Shown here: piece by piece, positions 8,819 to 18,646 of the stretch
Numbering within the stretch: position 1 is the first letter of the stretch
Layout: every line of letters begins with the position of its first letter
From: Streptomyces spinosus
Lineage (GTDB): Bacteria; Actinomycetota; Actinomycetes; Streptomycetales; Streptomycetaceae
Reading direction: 5' to 3'
Length of the DNA: 64,000 nucleotides
NCBI RefSeq assembly: GCF_020400655.1
Contig: NZ_JAINRC010000028.1
Location: 1 to 64,000 of the forward strand
Translations under genes and position numbers: made by a program
Notes under the pieces: model-generated
What the model was told of the DNA's origin: nothing
The model's database searches: none
Seen by the model: only the letters and a program-made list of their open reading frames with translations

Positions 8819-9298
8819 CGTGAACGACCGTGGAGTTCGTCGCGAACGACCGGTCCGCGTGACCGACCGGTCCGCCTGACCAACCCAGTGAGCGGGGGTC
8901 CAGGCGGGCGGCAGCCGCCTTGGCGGAACGCGCCGCCGCCCGAGCGGGCAGGGCCTCGGCCGGAGGCTGAGGCGTGGCTGATCACGGCTTCGTAAAGGAT
9001 CACCGTGGGAGCTGTGCGTCTTCCGTGGAGGACGAGTGGGGAGCCGATGTCTGATCAGCGGTCATGTGTCCGGTTCGGCTTGGTGATCACATGACGGTCG
9101 CTTGGGGAGACGCATAATCTCGCCGGTCATGAGCAAGTCAAAACAGGTCCGGCGCAAGGGACTTGAGCGGGATCTGAGGAAGCGTTCTCCCTGCTCAGAG
9201 GCGGCCTCGTTCACCTGGGAGACATGTGGCTCCCTTTCTCTCACCTCCTGATCGGGGGTCGCATCCGTGCCCCCGACCGGCTTGACGGAGGGGCGTTG

Positions 9299-12200
9299 AT
9301 GAGAAACAGGCCGTGGCGGTCGGGACCGCCACGCGGAGGTAGCCGGCTGAGACGGACCGCGCTCGCGGTGGCCGCGGTGCTGGCGGCGGAAACCGCGTTG
9401 ATGTCGCTGGGCACGGGGGTCGGCTTCGCGACCGCTTCCGGTGCGGCGCGGACAGTCAAGGCGTCCGACGTCAAGTCGGCCGCCACGTCCGCGGACTCGG
9501 TGGCGTCGGCGCTGCTGACGGCGCGGACGCTCAACCGGAAGATCGAGGTGCTGTCGGAACGGACGGAGGATTCGACGACCTTCGCGCTACCGAGCGGCGA
9601 ACTGCGGACGGAGGCGTACGCCGGGCCGGTCCGGGTGAAGCAGGACGGCACGTGGAAGGACATCGACACCTCGCTGTCCGACGCCGGCCCCGACCTGGCA
9701 CCGGTCGCCGCGGCGGCGGACATCGCGGTGTCCGATGGCGGGGACAAGCAGCTCGCCTCGGTGGCCAAGGGCGACGAGACCTTCGGGCTGCGCTGGGAGA
9801 ACAACCTGCCGAGCCCGACCGTCAAGGACAACACCGCCTCCTACGACCTGGGCAGCGGACAGACCCTTTCGGTCACCGCGCTGGCGCAGGGCTTCTCGGA
9901 GGCCATCAAACTCACCCAGCGGCCGGGCGACGACACGGTCTCCTACCGGATTCCGCTCGACCTGGACGGCCTGAAGCTGTCCCAGGCCGCCTCCGGGCAC
10001 CTGCTGCTGAAGAACAGCGACGGCCACCTGGTGGCCGAGGCGCCCGCCCCGATGATGTGGGACGCCTCCAAGGACCCCGCATCCGGCGAGTCCGCGCACC
10101 AGCAGCAGGTCAAGACGGAGATCGAGACGGCCTCCGACGGCGCCCAGACCCTGGTGCTCACCCCGGACCAGGACTTCCTGGCCACGGCCACCTACCCGGT
10201 GACCGTGGATCCGACCACCACGCTGGCGGTCACCACCGACACCTGGGTGCAGAACCCCGACTACCCCGACTCCCAGATCTCCTCCCAGGAGCTGAAGTCG
10301 GGCACGTACGACGCGGGCACCGACGTGGCACGTTCGTATCTGAAGTTCGACGTCTCCCAGTTCACCGGCAAGCACATCACCGGTGCGACGATGTCGCTGT
10401 ACAACTACTACTCGGCGACCTGCTCCACCGCCGGGGCGGCCACCGTGGCGAAGCGGATCACCTCCGGCTGGTCGTCGTCCTCGATCACCTGGGGCGTACA
10501 GCCGTCCACCACGACCACGGGTATGTCCTCCAACACCGGTCACTGGGGCTACGACTCCAGTTGCCCGGCGAACTGGTCGCACTGGAACCTGCAGTCGATC
10601 GCGCAGTCGTGGGCCGACGGCGCCCCGAACTACGGTCTGCAGATCCGCGGCGACGACGAGAAGGACGCCACCACCTGGCGGCGCTTCCGCTCGGCGAACT
10701 ACACCACCCCCGGCTACGCGCCGAAGCTGACGGTGACCTACAACTCGTACCCGGCTGTGCCGAGTTCGCCGGTGATCTCGCCCTCCCAGGTCAACGCCTA
10801 CAGCGGAACCCGGTACGTCACCTCGCTCACGCCGACCCTGTCGGCGAAGACGACCGACCCGGACGGGGCCACCACCAAGGGACAGTTCGAGGTGACCGCG
10901 GACCCGGCGTACGCGGACACCACCTACTCCTACACCGGCACCTCCGCCTCGGTGGCCTCCGGTTCCACGGCCCAGCTGACCATCCCGTCCGCCTCCGCCC
11001 TGCCGGCGGGCAAGCACCTGCGCTACCGCGTGCGGGCCTATGACGGCACCGACTACGGCCCCTGGTCCGGCTACACCACGTTCACGCTGAACACGGACGC
11101 GCCCGCGGCGCCGGCCGTCAGCTGTGACACGTACGAGGAGAACGGCTGGAACGCGAAGGCGGCCGACGCGGTCTCGTGCACGCTCGACACCTCCTCGTCG
11201 GACGGCGCCGGCTACTCCTGGGGCCTGGACGACTCCTCGGCGCCGAACAAGAAGCAGGACACCACCGACGGCACCGGCGGTGACGCACAGACCGTCAGCA
11301 TCGCCCCGGCGAACGGCTGGCACACGCTGTACGCACGCACCGTCGACGCCGCCGGAAACCTCTCCGCCACCACCACGTACTCCTTCGGCGTCGGCGCGGA
11401 GGGCGCGGCGGTCATCGCCCCGAAGGACGGTGACACCACCGCGCGTCGGCTGACGCTGGCGGCCAGGGGCCTGACCAGCTACACCGGGGTGACCTGGGAG
11501 TACCGGCGCGGCGAGACGGACGGCTGGCACACCGTGCCCGTGGGCGACGTCACCGCGTCCGGCGACGCCGTGCCCGCCTGGCCGGTCGCCGTCAGCGACG
11601 GCAACGCCACCAAGCTGGTGTGGAACACCGTCGGATCGCTGGCCGAGGACGGTGTGATCCAGCTGCGGGCCGTGTTCACGGACGGCATCAGCACCGGCCA
11701 CTCGCAGACCGTCGCCGTCACCCTCGACCGTGACGCCGGTACCGCGCCGACCGCGGACGTCGGCCCTGGCACGGTCAACGAACTCACCGGTGACTACACC
11801 CTGTCGGCCACGGACGCCTCCGCCTTCGCCGCGGATGTGGAGCGCACGTACTCGTCGCGCGCCAACGACACGGACAAGGAGGGCCAGGCGGAGATCTTCG
11901 GCCCCGGCTGGACCTCCGCCATCGCCGCCGCGGGCAGCGACTACACGCAGATCCGCAGGACTTCCGCCACCTCGGTGGAACTCCTCGCGGCGGACGGCGG
12001 CACCATCGCCTTCACCGCGACCTCGGGTGGCGGCTGGCAGCCGGAGACCGGCGCCGAGGGCGTGACACTGAAGGGCACCCTGTCCGGCACGACGTTCACG
12101 CTGACCGACACGGACGCCGACACCACGGTGTTCACGAAGACGGCCTCCTCGCTCCCGACCTGGACCCTGTCCTCGTCGGCCACCGCCGTGTCCGACTCCA

Positions 12201-15200
12201 CCGTCACGACGGTCTCCGAGACCGACGACACGGGCAAGCTGGCCCGCCCGAAGTACGTGATCTCCCCGACCGCCGGAGTTCCGGCCGCCACCTGCCAGAG
12301 CGCCCCCGCGACGAAGGGCTGCCGGGTCCTGGAGTTCGTCTACGCGGACTCCACCACGGGCACCGACTCCGCCCCCGGCGACCACCGGGGTCAGGTCAAG
12401 GCGATCAGGCTGTGGGCCACCGACCCCGGTGCCTCCGCCGCCACGGCCGAGACCGTCGCCTCCTACGGCTACGACGCAGCCGGCCGGCTTCGCCAGGTGT
12501 GGGATCCGCGTATCACCCCCGCGCTGAAGACGCAGTACACGTACGACTCCAACGGCCGGGTCGCCACCCTCACCAAGCCCGGTGAGCTGCCCTGGACCTT
12601 CGCCTACGGCAAGGCCGGCTCCGCCCTGACCGCGGGCGCGGGCATGCTGTTGAGCGCCTCGCGGCCCGCGCTGGCCGAGGGCAGCGCGAACACCACCTCC
12701 GGTGAGGCGACCACGACCGTGGTGTACGACGTGCCGTTGTCCGGTACGGGCGCCCCGCACCAGACGGACGCCGGCACGGTTGCCACCTGGGGTCAGGACG
12801 AGGCACCGACCGACGCCACCGCGGTCTTCCCGGCCGACAGCGTCCCCGCCTCCAGCACCGGGAGCGACCTGACCGCCGGCGACTACACCCGCGCCACCGT
12901 CACCTACATCAACGCCGACGGCGAGCAGACCGACCTGGCGACGCCCGGCGGCGCCATGGCCGTCACCGGCCACGACGAGTACGGCCACGAAGTCACGAAC
13001 CTGACGGCCGCCAACCGGGCCCTCGCGCTCGGCACGGGCCAGGGAGCCGCCGAGAAGCTCTCCGCCCTCGGCCTGACCGACCTGCCGACCGCGGACCGGG
13101 CCCGCCGGCTCAGCACCGTCCGGGTGTACTCCGCCGACGGCGAGCGGCTGCTCGACGAGTACGGCCCGCTGCACCAGATCACCCTCGCGACCGAACTCAA
13201 GGGCACCGGCACGCTGGCCGCCGGCAGCGCGGTCCCGGCCCGGTCGCACACGTCGTACACCTACGACGAGAACCGGCCCGCCGACGCGGCGGTCTCGAAC
13301 CTGGTCACCACCACGGTGATCGGGGCCGCGGTCGCCGGATACGCCACGGACGGCGACACCACGACCGTCACCACCACTTATGACTGGTCGACCGGCCGGC
13401 AGAAGGCCACCCGGGGCGGTGCCACCGACGGCACCGTGACGTCGTACGACAGCGCCGGCCGGGTGGCTTCGACACGCACCGCCGGGTCGTCCGGCTCCGA
13501 CGCGGACACCCTGCTCTCCACCTACTACACCGCGGACGGCTCCGGCACCTGCGGCGCCCGCCCCGAATGGGCCGGACTCCTGTGCAGGACGGCGCCGGCG
13601 GCCGCCATCACGAACGGCGGCGGCAACCCCACCGAGGCGGTCACCACCGTCTACACCTACGACCGCTGGGGCCAGACGGCCACCAAGGCCGAGACCGCGA
13701 ACGGCGTGACCCGCACCACGACCATCACCGCGGACGACGCCGGCCGCGGTGTCAAAAGCGCCGTCTCCGGCGGCACCGGCACGCAGACCCCTGCGACCAC
13801 CATCGGCTACGACCCGCGCAACGGCCAGATCGCGACCCAGTCCACGGGCGGCCAGACCATCGCGTACACCTACGACGACCTGGGCCGGCTCCTGTCGTAC
13901 AACGACGGCGCGGGCAACACCGCCACCCGGGCCTACGACATCCTCGGCCGGACCGTCAGGACCACCGACTCGGCCCCCTCCACCGTGACGTACGCCTACG
14001 ACACGGCGGAGAACGTCAGGACGCTGACGGACTCGGTCGCGGGCACCTTCACCGGCACTTACGACGCCGACGGCTCCCTCCTGTCCGAAAGCCTGCCCGG
14101 CGGCTACAGCCTGGCCGTCAGCACCGACCCGGCGGGCAACCAGACCGGCCGTGAGTACACGACGTCCGACGGCACCCCCGTCGCCTCCGACACGGCCGAG
14201 TACTCCACGAGCGGGCAGCAGCTCGGTCACACCCAGACCGACGGCCCGAGCATCGACACCGCCTACACCTACGACGCCGCCGGGCGCCTCACCCAGGCCA
14301 CCGACACCACCGGCACCGGCTGCACCACCCGTTCCTACGGCTTCGACGCGAACAGCAACCGCGACTCGCTCAAGACCACGTCGGACGACTGCGACGACAG
14401 CACCGCCGACGCCACCACGACCACCTCGTCCCACAGTTACGACTCGGCTGACCGGCTGACCGACCCCGGCTACGCCTACGATGCCTTCGGGCGCACCACC
14501 ACCAGCGGCGGCACGGCCCTGTCGTACTACACCAACGACCTCGTCGCCTCGGAGACGGTGGGCTCCACGCGCACCGCGTGGAGCCTTGACGCCGCCTATC
14601 GGCTCGCCGTCCAGACCACCCAGACGAAGGACGCGAGCGGCACCTGGAGTGACACCGCGACCGTCACCAACCACTACGGCTGCGCCTGTGACAGCCCCAC
14701 CTGGAGCGCCTCCGGCAAGGCCATCAGCCGTGACGTCCGGGACCTGGAGGACGGTCTGGCGGCCACCACCTCGGCCGGCGGTGACGTCGTGCTGCAGTTC
14801 ACCGACGTGCACGGCGACGTCAGCGTCCGCCAGCCGCTGGACGCCGGAGCCGCCGCCGTCGTCCAGCACTTCGACGAGTACGGCAACTCACTGGACGCGA
14901 CCGCCGGCAGCACCTACGGATGGCTCGGCCGATACCAGCGGCCGGCCGACGCGCTCGGCAGCGTGATGCAGATGGGGGTCCGGCTCTACTCCCCGGCCAC
15001 CGGCCGGTTCCTGAGCACCGACCCGGTGTACGGCGGCAACTCCGACGCCTACACCTACCCCGGCGACCCGGTGAACGATCTCGATCTGACCGGACGCCTG
15101 CGCTTCTCCTGGCACTACTACGGTCTGCGCATCCGCTTCAACAAGCACGAGACAGCGCAGGCGGAGAGCTGGGCCGGGCTGAGCGGCAAGGCGGGCACCA

Positions 15201-15385
15201 TCGCCTCACTGCTGAAGATCGCCAAGGCCACGGCGCTCAACTACCTGTCCATCGACGCCTACTTCATCGAGAAGAAGGCGAAGTGGGCACAGAAGGTACA
15301 TCACTGCCTCGAACTTCAGTGGTGGTGGCTGTACCCGGGCTTCATTCCCTACACCTACTGGGGCAAGGCCAACGGCTGCAAGTAG
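9299..15385 (+). CDS. Secreted RHS/YD-repeat protein with DNRLRE domain and a short variable C-terminal tail (probable polymorphic toxin)
   Basis: The ATG at 9299, after GGAGGGGCG, gives 2028 residues; an upstream in-frame ATG at 9224 lacks a ribosome binding site. Residues 1-50 are a Tat- or Sec-like signal (RLRRTALAVAAVLAAETAL). A DNRLRE-type beta domain lies at about 300-480 (TWVQNPDYPDSQ, ARSYLKFDVSQF), followed by Fn3-like modules. RHS repeats run from about 820 (GTVNELTGDYTLSATDASAF) to 1880 with many YTYD/YGYDAAGRL units. The RHS-associated core at about 1880-1930 reads MGVRLYSPATGRFLSTDPV and ends with DPVNDLDLTG. The last 98 residues, beginning at about 15091, differ in character: aromatic and basic (HYYGLRIRFNKHET), an amphipathic helical middle, and an aromatic end with two Cys. 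In RHS proteins the shell encloses and releases such a C-terminal toxin. The tail family is not one I can name. A small membrane protein gene follows at 15459. Confidence 0.9.
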   Translation: MRNRPWRSGPPRGGSRLRRTALAVAAVLAAETALMSLGTGVGFATASGAARTVKASDVKSAATSADSVASALLTARTLNRKIEVLSERTEDSTTFALPSGELRTEAYAGPVRVKQDGTWKDIDTSLSDAGPDLAPVAAAADIAVSDGGDKQLASVAKGDETFGLRWENNLPSPTVKDNTASYDLGSGQTLSVTALAQGFSEAIKLTQRPGDDTVSYRIPLDLDGLKLSQAASGHLLLKNSDGHLVAEAPAPMMWDASKDPASGESAHQQQVKTEIETASDGAQTLVLTPDQDFLATATYPVTVDPTTTLAVTTDTWVQNPDYPDSQISSQELKSGTYDAGTDVARSYLKFDVSQFTGKHITGATMSLYNYYSATCSTAGAATVAKRITSGWSSSSITWGVQPSTTTTGMSSNTGHWGYDSSCPANWSHWNLQSIAQSWADGAPNYGLQIRGDDEKDATTWRRFRSANYTTPGYAPKLTVTYNSYPAVPSSPVISPSQVNAYSGTRYVTSLTPTLSAKTTDPDGATTKGQFEVTADPAYADTTYSYTGTSASVASGSTAQLTIPSASALPAGKHLRYRVRAYDGTDYGPWSGYTTFTLNTDAPAAPAVSCDTYEENGWNAKAADAVSCTLDTSSSDGAGYSWGLDDSSAPNKKQDTTDGTGGDAQTVSIAPANGWHTLYARTVDAAGNLSATTTYSFGVGAEGAAVIAPKDGDTTARRLTLAARGLTSYTGVTWEYRRGETDGWHTVPVGDVTASGDAVPAWPVAVSDGNATKLVWNTVGSLAEDGVIQLRAVFTDGISTGHSQTVAVTLDRDAGTAPTADVGPGTVNELTGDYTLSATDASAFAADVERTYSSRANDTDKEGQAEIFGPGWTSAIAAAGSDYTQIRRTSATSVELLAADGGTIAFTATSGGGWQPETGAEGVTLKGTLSGTTFTLTDTDADTTVFTKTASSLPTWTLSSSATAVSDSTVTTVSETDDTGKLARPKYVISPTAGVPAATCQSAPATKGCRVLEFVYADSTTGTDSAPGDHRGQVKAIRLWATDPGASAATAETVASYGYDAAGRLRQVWDPRITPALKTQYTYDSNGRVATLTKPGELPWTFAYGKAGSALTAGAGMLLSASRPALAEGSANTTSGEATTTVVYDVPLSGTGAPHQTDAGTVATWGQDEAPTDATAVFPADSVPASSTGSDLTAGDYTRATVTYINADGEQTDLATPGGAMAVTGHDEYGHEVTNLTAANRALALGTGQGAAEKLSALGLTDLPTADRARRLSTVRVYSADGERLLDEYGPLHQITLATELKGTGTLAAGSAVPARSHTSYTYDENRPADAAVSNLVTTTVIGAAVAGYATDGDTTTVTTTYDWSTGRQKATRGGATDGTVTSYDSAGRVASTRTAGSSGSDADTLLSTYYTADGSGTCGARPEWAGLLCRTAPAAAITNGGGNPTEAVTTVYTYDRWGQTATKAETANGVTRTTTITADDAGRGVKSAVSGGTGTQTPATTIGYDPRNGQIATQSTGGQTIAYTYDDLGRLLSYNDGAGNTATRAYDILGRTVRTTDSAPSTVTYAYDTAENVRTLTDSVAGTFTGTYDADGSLLSESLPGGYSLAVSTDPAGNQTGREYTTSDGTPVASDTAEYSTSGQQLGHTQTDGPSIDTAYTYDAAGRLTQATDTTGTGCTTRSYGFDANSNRDSLKTTSDDCDDSTADATTTTSSHSYDSADRLTDPGYAYDAFGRTTTSGGTALSYYTNDLVASETVGSTRTAWSLDAAYRLAVQTTQTKDASGTWSDTATVTNHYGCACDSPTWSASGKAISRDVRDLEDGLAATTSAGGDVVLQFTDVHGDVSVRQPLDAGAAAVVQHFDEYGNSLDATAGSTYGWLGRYQRPADALGSVMQMGVRLYSPATGRFLSTDPVYGGNSDAYTYPGDPVNDLDLTGRLRFSWHYYGLRIRFNKHETAQAESWAGLSGKAGTIASLLKIAKATALNYLSIDAYFIEKKAKWAQKVHHCLELQWWWLYPGFIPYTYWGKANGCK

Positions 15386-15458
15386 GCCGAACCGACAGCC
15401 GGCGGGTGGCGGCCGGGCACACACCCGGCCGCCACCCGCCCGTACGAGAGAGACAGTC

Positions 15459-15746
15459 GTGTTGATCGTCGAAGTACTGCAAGTCGTGCTGGTCATCGCC
15501 GTCCTGGTCCTGGCGACAGGCAGACAGACGCCGAACCCCCTCCTGCTCTGGACCGCCGTGGGCTTCGGAACGAGCCAGGTCATCACCGCGCTGGACGGGA
15601 ACCTGGCCGACACCTTCTTCCGGCTCTTCGTAGCCGTGTTCGCCACGCTCGTGATGGACAGATGGCGTACCGAGCATGCGGTCACCGCGTGGCTGGCGGG
15701 CCCCGCGGCTCTGCTCTCAGGACTGCTGATCGGCTGGGTGGCCTGA
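15459..15746 (+). CDS. Small hydrophobic membrane protein, candidate immunity protein for the RHS tail
   Basis: A 95-residue frame starts at the GTG at 15459, 73 nt after the RHS stop, with GAGAGAGAC upstream. Three to four hydrophobic segments are visible (residues 3-22, about 28-45, 52-68 and 74-94), separated by short loops such as DRWRTEH. I do not recognise a family. Its location directly behind the variable tail of an RHS protein is the standard position of an immunity gene. A multi-pass membrane protein fits immunity to a membrane-acting toxin. It could also be an unrelated small membrane protein. Confidence 0.65.
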   Translation: MLIVEVLQVVLVIAVLVLATGRQTPNPLLLWTAVGFGTSQVITALDGNLADTFFRLFVAVFATLVMDRWRTEHAVTAWLAGPAALLSGLLIGWVA

Positions 15747-15881
15747 GCCGCTGCCGCGTGCGGGGAATGATCACCGGATGCGGGCGCCGTCGATCAGAAC
15801 CGCTCCCAGCCGGCCTGGCGGCCTTCTCCGGGGCGCGGACAGCCCACCTCGGGACAGCGCGAGGCCGAAGCACGGCGAGGA

Positions 15882-16711
15882 TCAGGCGTCGAAACCGGTC
15901 AGCCGGGCCCGCTCCTCCCACGCGGCGACGTCCTCGCGGACCTGATCGAGGTGGGCGAGGACCGCGCTCACCCCGTCCTCGCCGAGCGGCAGCCGCAGTG
16001 GAGTGCGCTCGGCCTCCAGCGCGGCCAGGATGAGGGCGGCCGCCTTCGCGGGATCACCGGGCTGGGTGCCGTGGCCGCCGGCGACGAGGCCGCGGGTCTC
16101 GGCGACCTTGTCGTACGCACCGGTGTCGGAGCTGGCCCCGGCCCGTTCGCCCTCGAACAACGAGGTCCGGAAGGCCCCGGGCTCGACGACCAGCACCTTG
16201 ATGCCGTACTCGCGCACCTCGTCCGCGAGCGCCTCGGACAGGCCCTCCAGGGCGAACTTGGTCGCGCTGTAGGCGCCGAAGCCCGCGAACGACATCTGCC
16301 CGCCCATGCTGCTCATCTGCACGATCGCACCGCCGCGCCCTGCCGCATGTGTGGCAGCACCGCCCGCACCAGGGCGGCCGGACCGAAGAAGTGCAGGTCG
16401 AACAGGCCGCGCAGCTCGTCGTCGGTGGTCTCCTCGACGGCGCCGACGTGGGTGCGCCCCGCGTTGTTGACCAGCACGTCGATCCGCCCGTGCCGGCTCA
16501 CGACATCCCGCACGGCCTCCTCGGCCGAGGCCGGGTCGGTGACGTCGAGCCGGAGCGCCTCCACCTGGTCGGGGTGGGCGGCCACCAGGTCCTCCAGGGC
16601 CTGTGGACGCCGGGCCGCTCCGACCACCACGTCACCGCCGGCCACGGCCGCCTCGGTGATCGCCCGCCCGAACCCGCTGCTCGCCCCGGTCACCAGCCAC
16701 ACCTTGTTCAT
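15882..16711 (-). pseudogene. Short-chain dehydrogenase/reductase gene broken by a single-base frameshift
   Basis: The N-terminal half begins at the ATG at 16711 and shows the Rossmann motif TGASSGFG and LVNNAGRTHVG. Its frame breaks near 16340 (after LPHMRQ) and runs to a premature TGA near 16313. The C-terminal half continues in another frame from about 16335 to 15882 with QMSSMGGQMSFAGFGAYSATK, including the catalytic Ser and the YxxxK pair. The two halves join into a normal 276-residue classical SDR if one base is added at the junction (the total span is 830 nt). It is either a recent frameshift mutation or a sequencing error. The gene is divergent from the LysR gene at 16811, its likely regulator. 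Confidence 0.85.
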
Positions 16712-16797
16712 CAGCACTCCCCGCACCGTCGTCGTCCGCGTACCGGACACGAACAAGACTGCTGCGGCGCGCCGTTGCCAGTCCAAGACCCATGGTG

Positions 16798-16812
16798 ATA
16801 ACCATCGGTTAT
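16798..16812. promoter_or_regulatory. LysR-type operator (T-N11-A) between the SDR and LysR genes
   Basis: ATAACC-ATC-GGTTAT is a perfect 15-bp palindrome that fits the T-N11-A LysR box. It lies in the intergenic region of a divergent SDR/LysR pair and overlaps the first bases of the lysR start codon at 16811, which suggests direct autorepression. Confidence 0.7.
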
Positions 16813-17710
16813 GGCGAACGACGTCCACGTCCGGGACCTGCGCTACTTCGTCGCGGTCGCCGAGGAACTGCACTTCACGCGCGCCGCGGAGCGTCTCTAC
16901 GTCTCGCAGCCCGCGCTGAGCAAGCAGATCAGGGCGCTGGAGCGGCAGCTGGGGGCGGACCTGTTCCGGCGGGACCGGCACCGCGTCGCGCTCACGGCTG
17001 CCGGGGAGGCACTGCTGCCGCATGCCAGGCAGACGCTGGCCGCCTGGGACGCGGGGGCGGCGGCCGTGGAGGCGGTCGAGGCGGCCCAGCGCAGCACGCT
17101 GGTCGTGGGCATGAGCACGAGCCTGGGCCGGGGCGGGCTGCTGCCGGCCATCCGTTCCCGGTTCACCGCCGCGCATCCTCAGGTCACGGTCCGGCTGCGC
17201 CAGATGAGCTGGGACGATCCGACGGCCGGTCTGGCGGACGGGACGGCCGACGTCGCCTTCGTCTGGCTGCCGCTGCCCGACGAGGAACGCTACGACTGGA
17301 CGGTGGTCGCCGAGGAACCCCGGCTGCTCGCCCTGCCCGAGTCGCATCCGCTGGCCGACCACGCCGAGGTCGACTTCGCCGCCCTTCAGGACGAGCCGTT
17401 CCTTGCCCTCCCCAAGAGCGCGGGCCGGCTGCGGGACCACTGGCTCGCCCTGGACGCCCGCGCCGGCCGCCCACCCCGGATCGGCGCGGAGATATCCGGC
17501 GCCGAGGAGACGTACGAGGCCCTGGTCGCGGGCCTCGGCATCTGCCTGGTGGCCGAGGGCAACGCGCCCCTGATCACCCTGGGCGGAGTCACCACCCGCC
17601 CAGTGCGCGGCCTGGGACCCAGTAGGTATGCGCTGGCCTGGCGGAGACAGGACGCGCACCGGCCACTGATACGGGCGTATGCGCAAGCGTGCCGGGAGCG
17701 CGCGGCGTGA
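16811..17710 (+). CDS. LysR family transcriptional regulator
   Basis: The protein has 299 residues. The N-terminal winged helix is typical (DLRYFVAVAEELHFTRAAERLYVSQPALSKQIRALERQLG, read in segments), and a periplasmic-binding-like effector domain runs from about residue 90 to 290 (STLVVGMSTSLGRGGLLPAI). It is divergent from the frameshifted SDR gene, with a LysR box in between. The ATG at 16811 overlaps that palindrome and has only a weak ribosome binding site, so a leaderless transcript or a start a few codons downstream is possible. The pair suggests an effector that is a substrate or product of the SDR. Confidence 0.9.
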   Translation: MANDVHVRDLRYFVAVAEELHFTRAAERLYVSQPALSKQIRALERQLGADLFRRDRHRVALTAAGEALLPHARQTLAAWDAGAAAVEAVEAAQRSTLVVGMSTSLGRGGLLPAIRSRFTAAHPQVTVRLRQMSWDDPTAGLADGTADVAFVWLPLPDEERYDWTVVAEEPRLLALPESHPLADHAEVDFAALQDEPFLALPKSAGRLRDHWLALDARAGRPPRIGAEISGAEETYEALVAGLGICLVAEGNAPLITLGGVTTRPVRGLGPSRYALAWRRQDAHRPLIRAYAQACRERAA

Positions 17711-17738
17711 GGAACCGCGCGGCCGGCCACGATGAGCG

Positions 17739-18620
17739 TCATGGAGCCGCGGGACCGAGGGCCAGCAGGGCCCGCAGTGGCCGGGTGGGCTGCGGTGCGC
17801 CCCGCCAGATCAGTGCCTTGCGGTAAGCGAGGGAGGGGCTGACCGGGACGGCACTGACGCGGGGGTTGCCGGTGAGAGCCCGGTCGGTGCCCACCGTCAG
17901 GGAGACGCCGATGCCGGCCTCCACCAGGGCGACGTGGAGGGCCGCGTCGTTGGTCGCGTACCGGGTGGCGAAGTCGATGCCTGCGGCATCGAACGCGGAC
18001 TGCAGCCATGGCCGCAGTCCGCTGTCCTGGCCGTAACTGATCAGGGTCTTTCCGGACAGCAGCTCGATGGGGATGCTCGTGCGACCTGCCAGAGGGGAGT
18101 CCGCCGGGACGACGGCCACGATCTCGTCTTCGAGCATGACCACGCTGCGCATGCCCTGGGGCAGGGGATGCTCCGGCAGGGCCACCACGGCGGCGTCCAG
18201 CTCGCCGTTCTCGACGCGCGAGATGAGCCCGGCGCTGCGCCCCTCGACGAGCTGCACGGTGACACCCGGGTACCGGCGGTGGAAGGCTCCGAGGAGCGCG
18301 GGCAGACGGGTGTGCTGGACCCCGTCCACGGTGCCCAGGAGGAGGGTGCCGGTGACCAGCGCGGTGCGGGAGGCGAACTCCGCGGTCACCCTGTCGGCAT
18401 CGGCGAGGGTCTGGTTGGCCAGGGGAAGCAGCACCCGGCCGGCCTCGGTCAGGCGGACGCTGCGTGGATTGCGTTCGAAGAGCGCTTCCCCGAGTTCCCT
18501 CTCCAGGGAGCGGATCTGGTGACTCACGGCGGGCTGTGCGACGGACAGCCGGTCGGCGGCGCGCGTGAAGCTCTGTTCCTCGGCCACGGCGACGAAGAAC
18601 CGCAGCGTTCTCAGCTCCAC
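17739..18620 (-). CDS. LysR family transcriptional regulator
   Basis: The GTG at 18620 gives a canonical LysR start (ELRTLRFFVAVAEEQSF) with GAGGTG eight bases upstream; an ATG at 18626 in the same frame is the alternative. About 293 residues: the DNA-binding domain covers 1-65 (LSVAQPAVSHQIRSLE) and the ligand-binding domain about 90-290 (LLLGTVDGVQHTRLPALLGAF). It is divergently oriented to the operon starting at 19134, and the stretch between them holds an inverted repeat (18647-18673). It is a likely regulator of that stress-type operon. Confidence 0.9.
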   Translation of the reverse strand: MELRTLRFFVAVAEEQSFTRAADRLSVAQPAVSHQIRSLERELGEALFERNPRSVRLTEAGRVLLPLANQTLADADRVTAEFASRTALVTGTLLLGTVDGVQHTRLPALLGAFHRRYPGVTVQLVEGRSAGLISRVENGELDAAVVALPEHPLPQGMRSVVMLEDEIVAVVPADSPLAGRTSIPIELLSGKTLISYGQDSGLRPWLQSAFDAAGIDFATRYATNDAALHVALVEAGIGVSLTVGTDRALTGNPRVSAVPVSPSLAYRKALIWRGAPQPTRPLRALLALGPAAP

Positions 18621-18646
18621 GATCATTCACCTCACTTATTGCTGGC

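Larger units (their letters stand above)
8511..9298. other. Long gene-poor region upstream of the RHS gene, with an IS remnant
   Basis: Besides the terminator at 8523-8579 and a transposase scrap near 8740-8818, no convincing gene is visible. Three copies of GAACGACCG occur between about 8795 and 8865. A 40-codon ATG frame at 9129-9251 sits in a locally AT-richer patch (AAGTCAAAACAG) just before the RHS gene; I cannot tell whether it is translated. Confidence 0.5.

Noticed and set aside
9587-14869. 1760-codon open frame antisense to the RHS gene
   Set aside because: It mirrors the repetitive, GC-rich RHS coding sequence, has low-complexity Gly/Arg/Val content and shows no domain; it is a shadow of codon bias.
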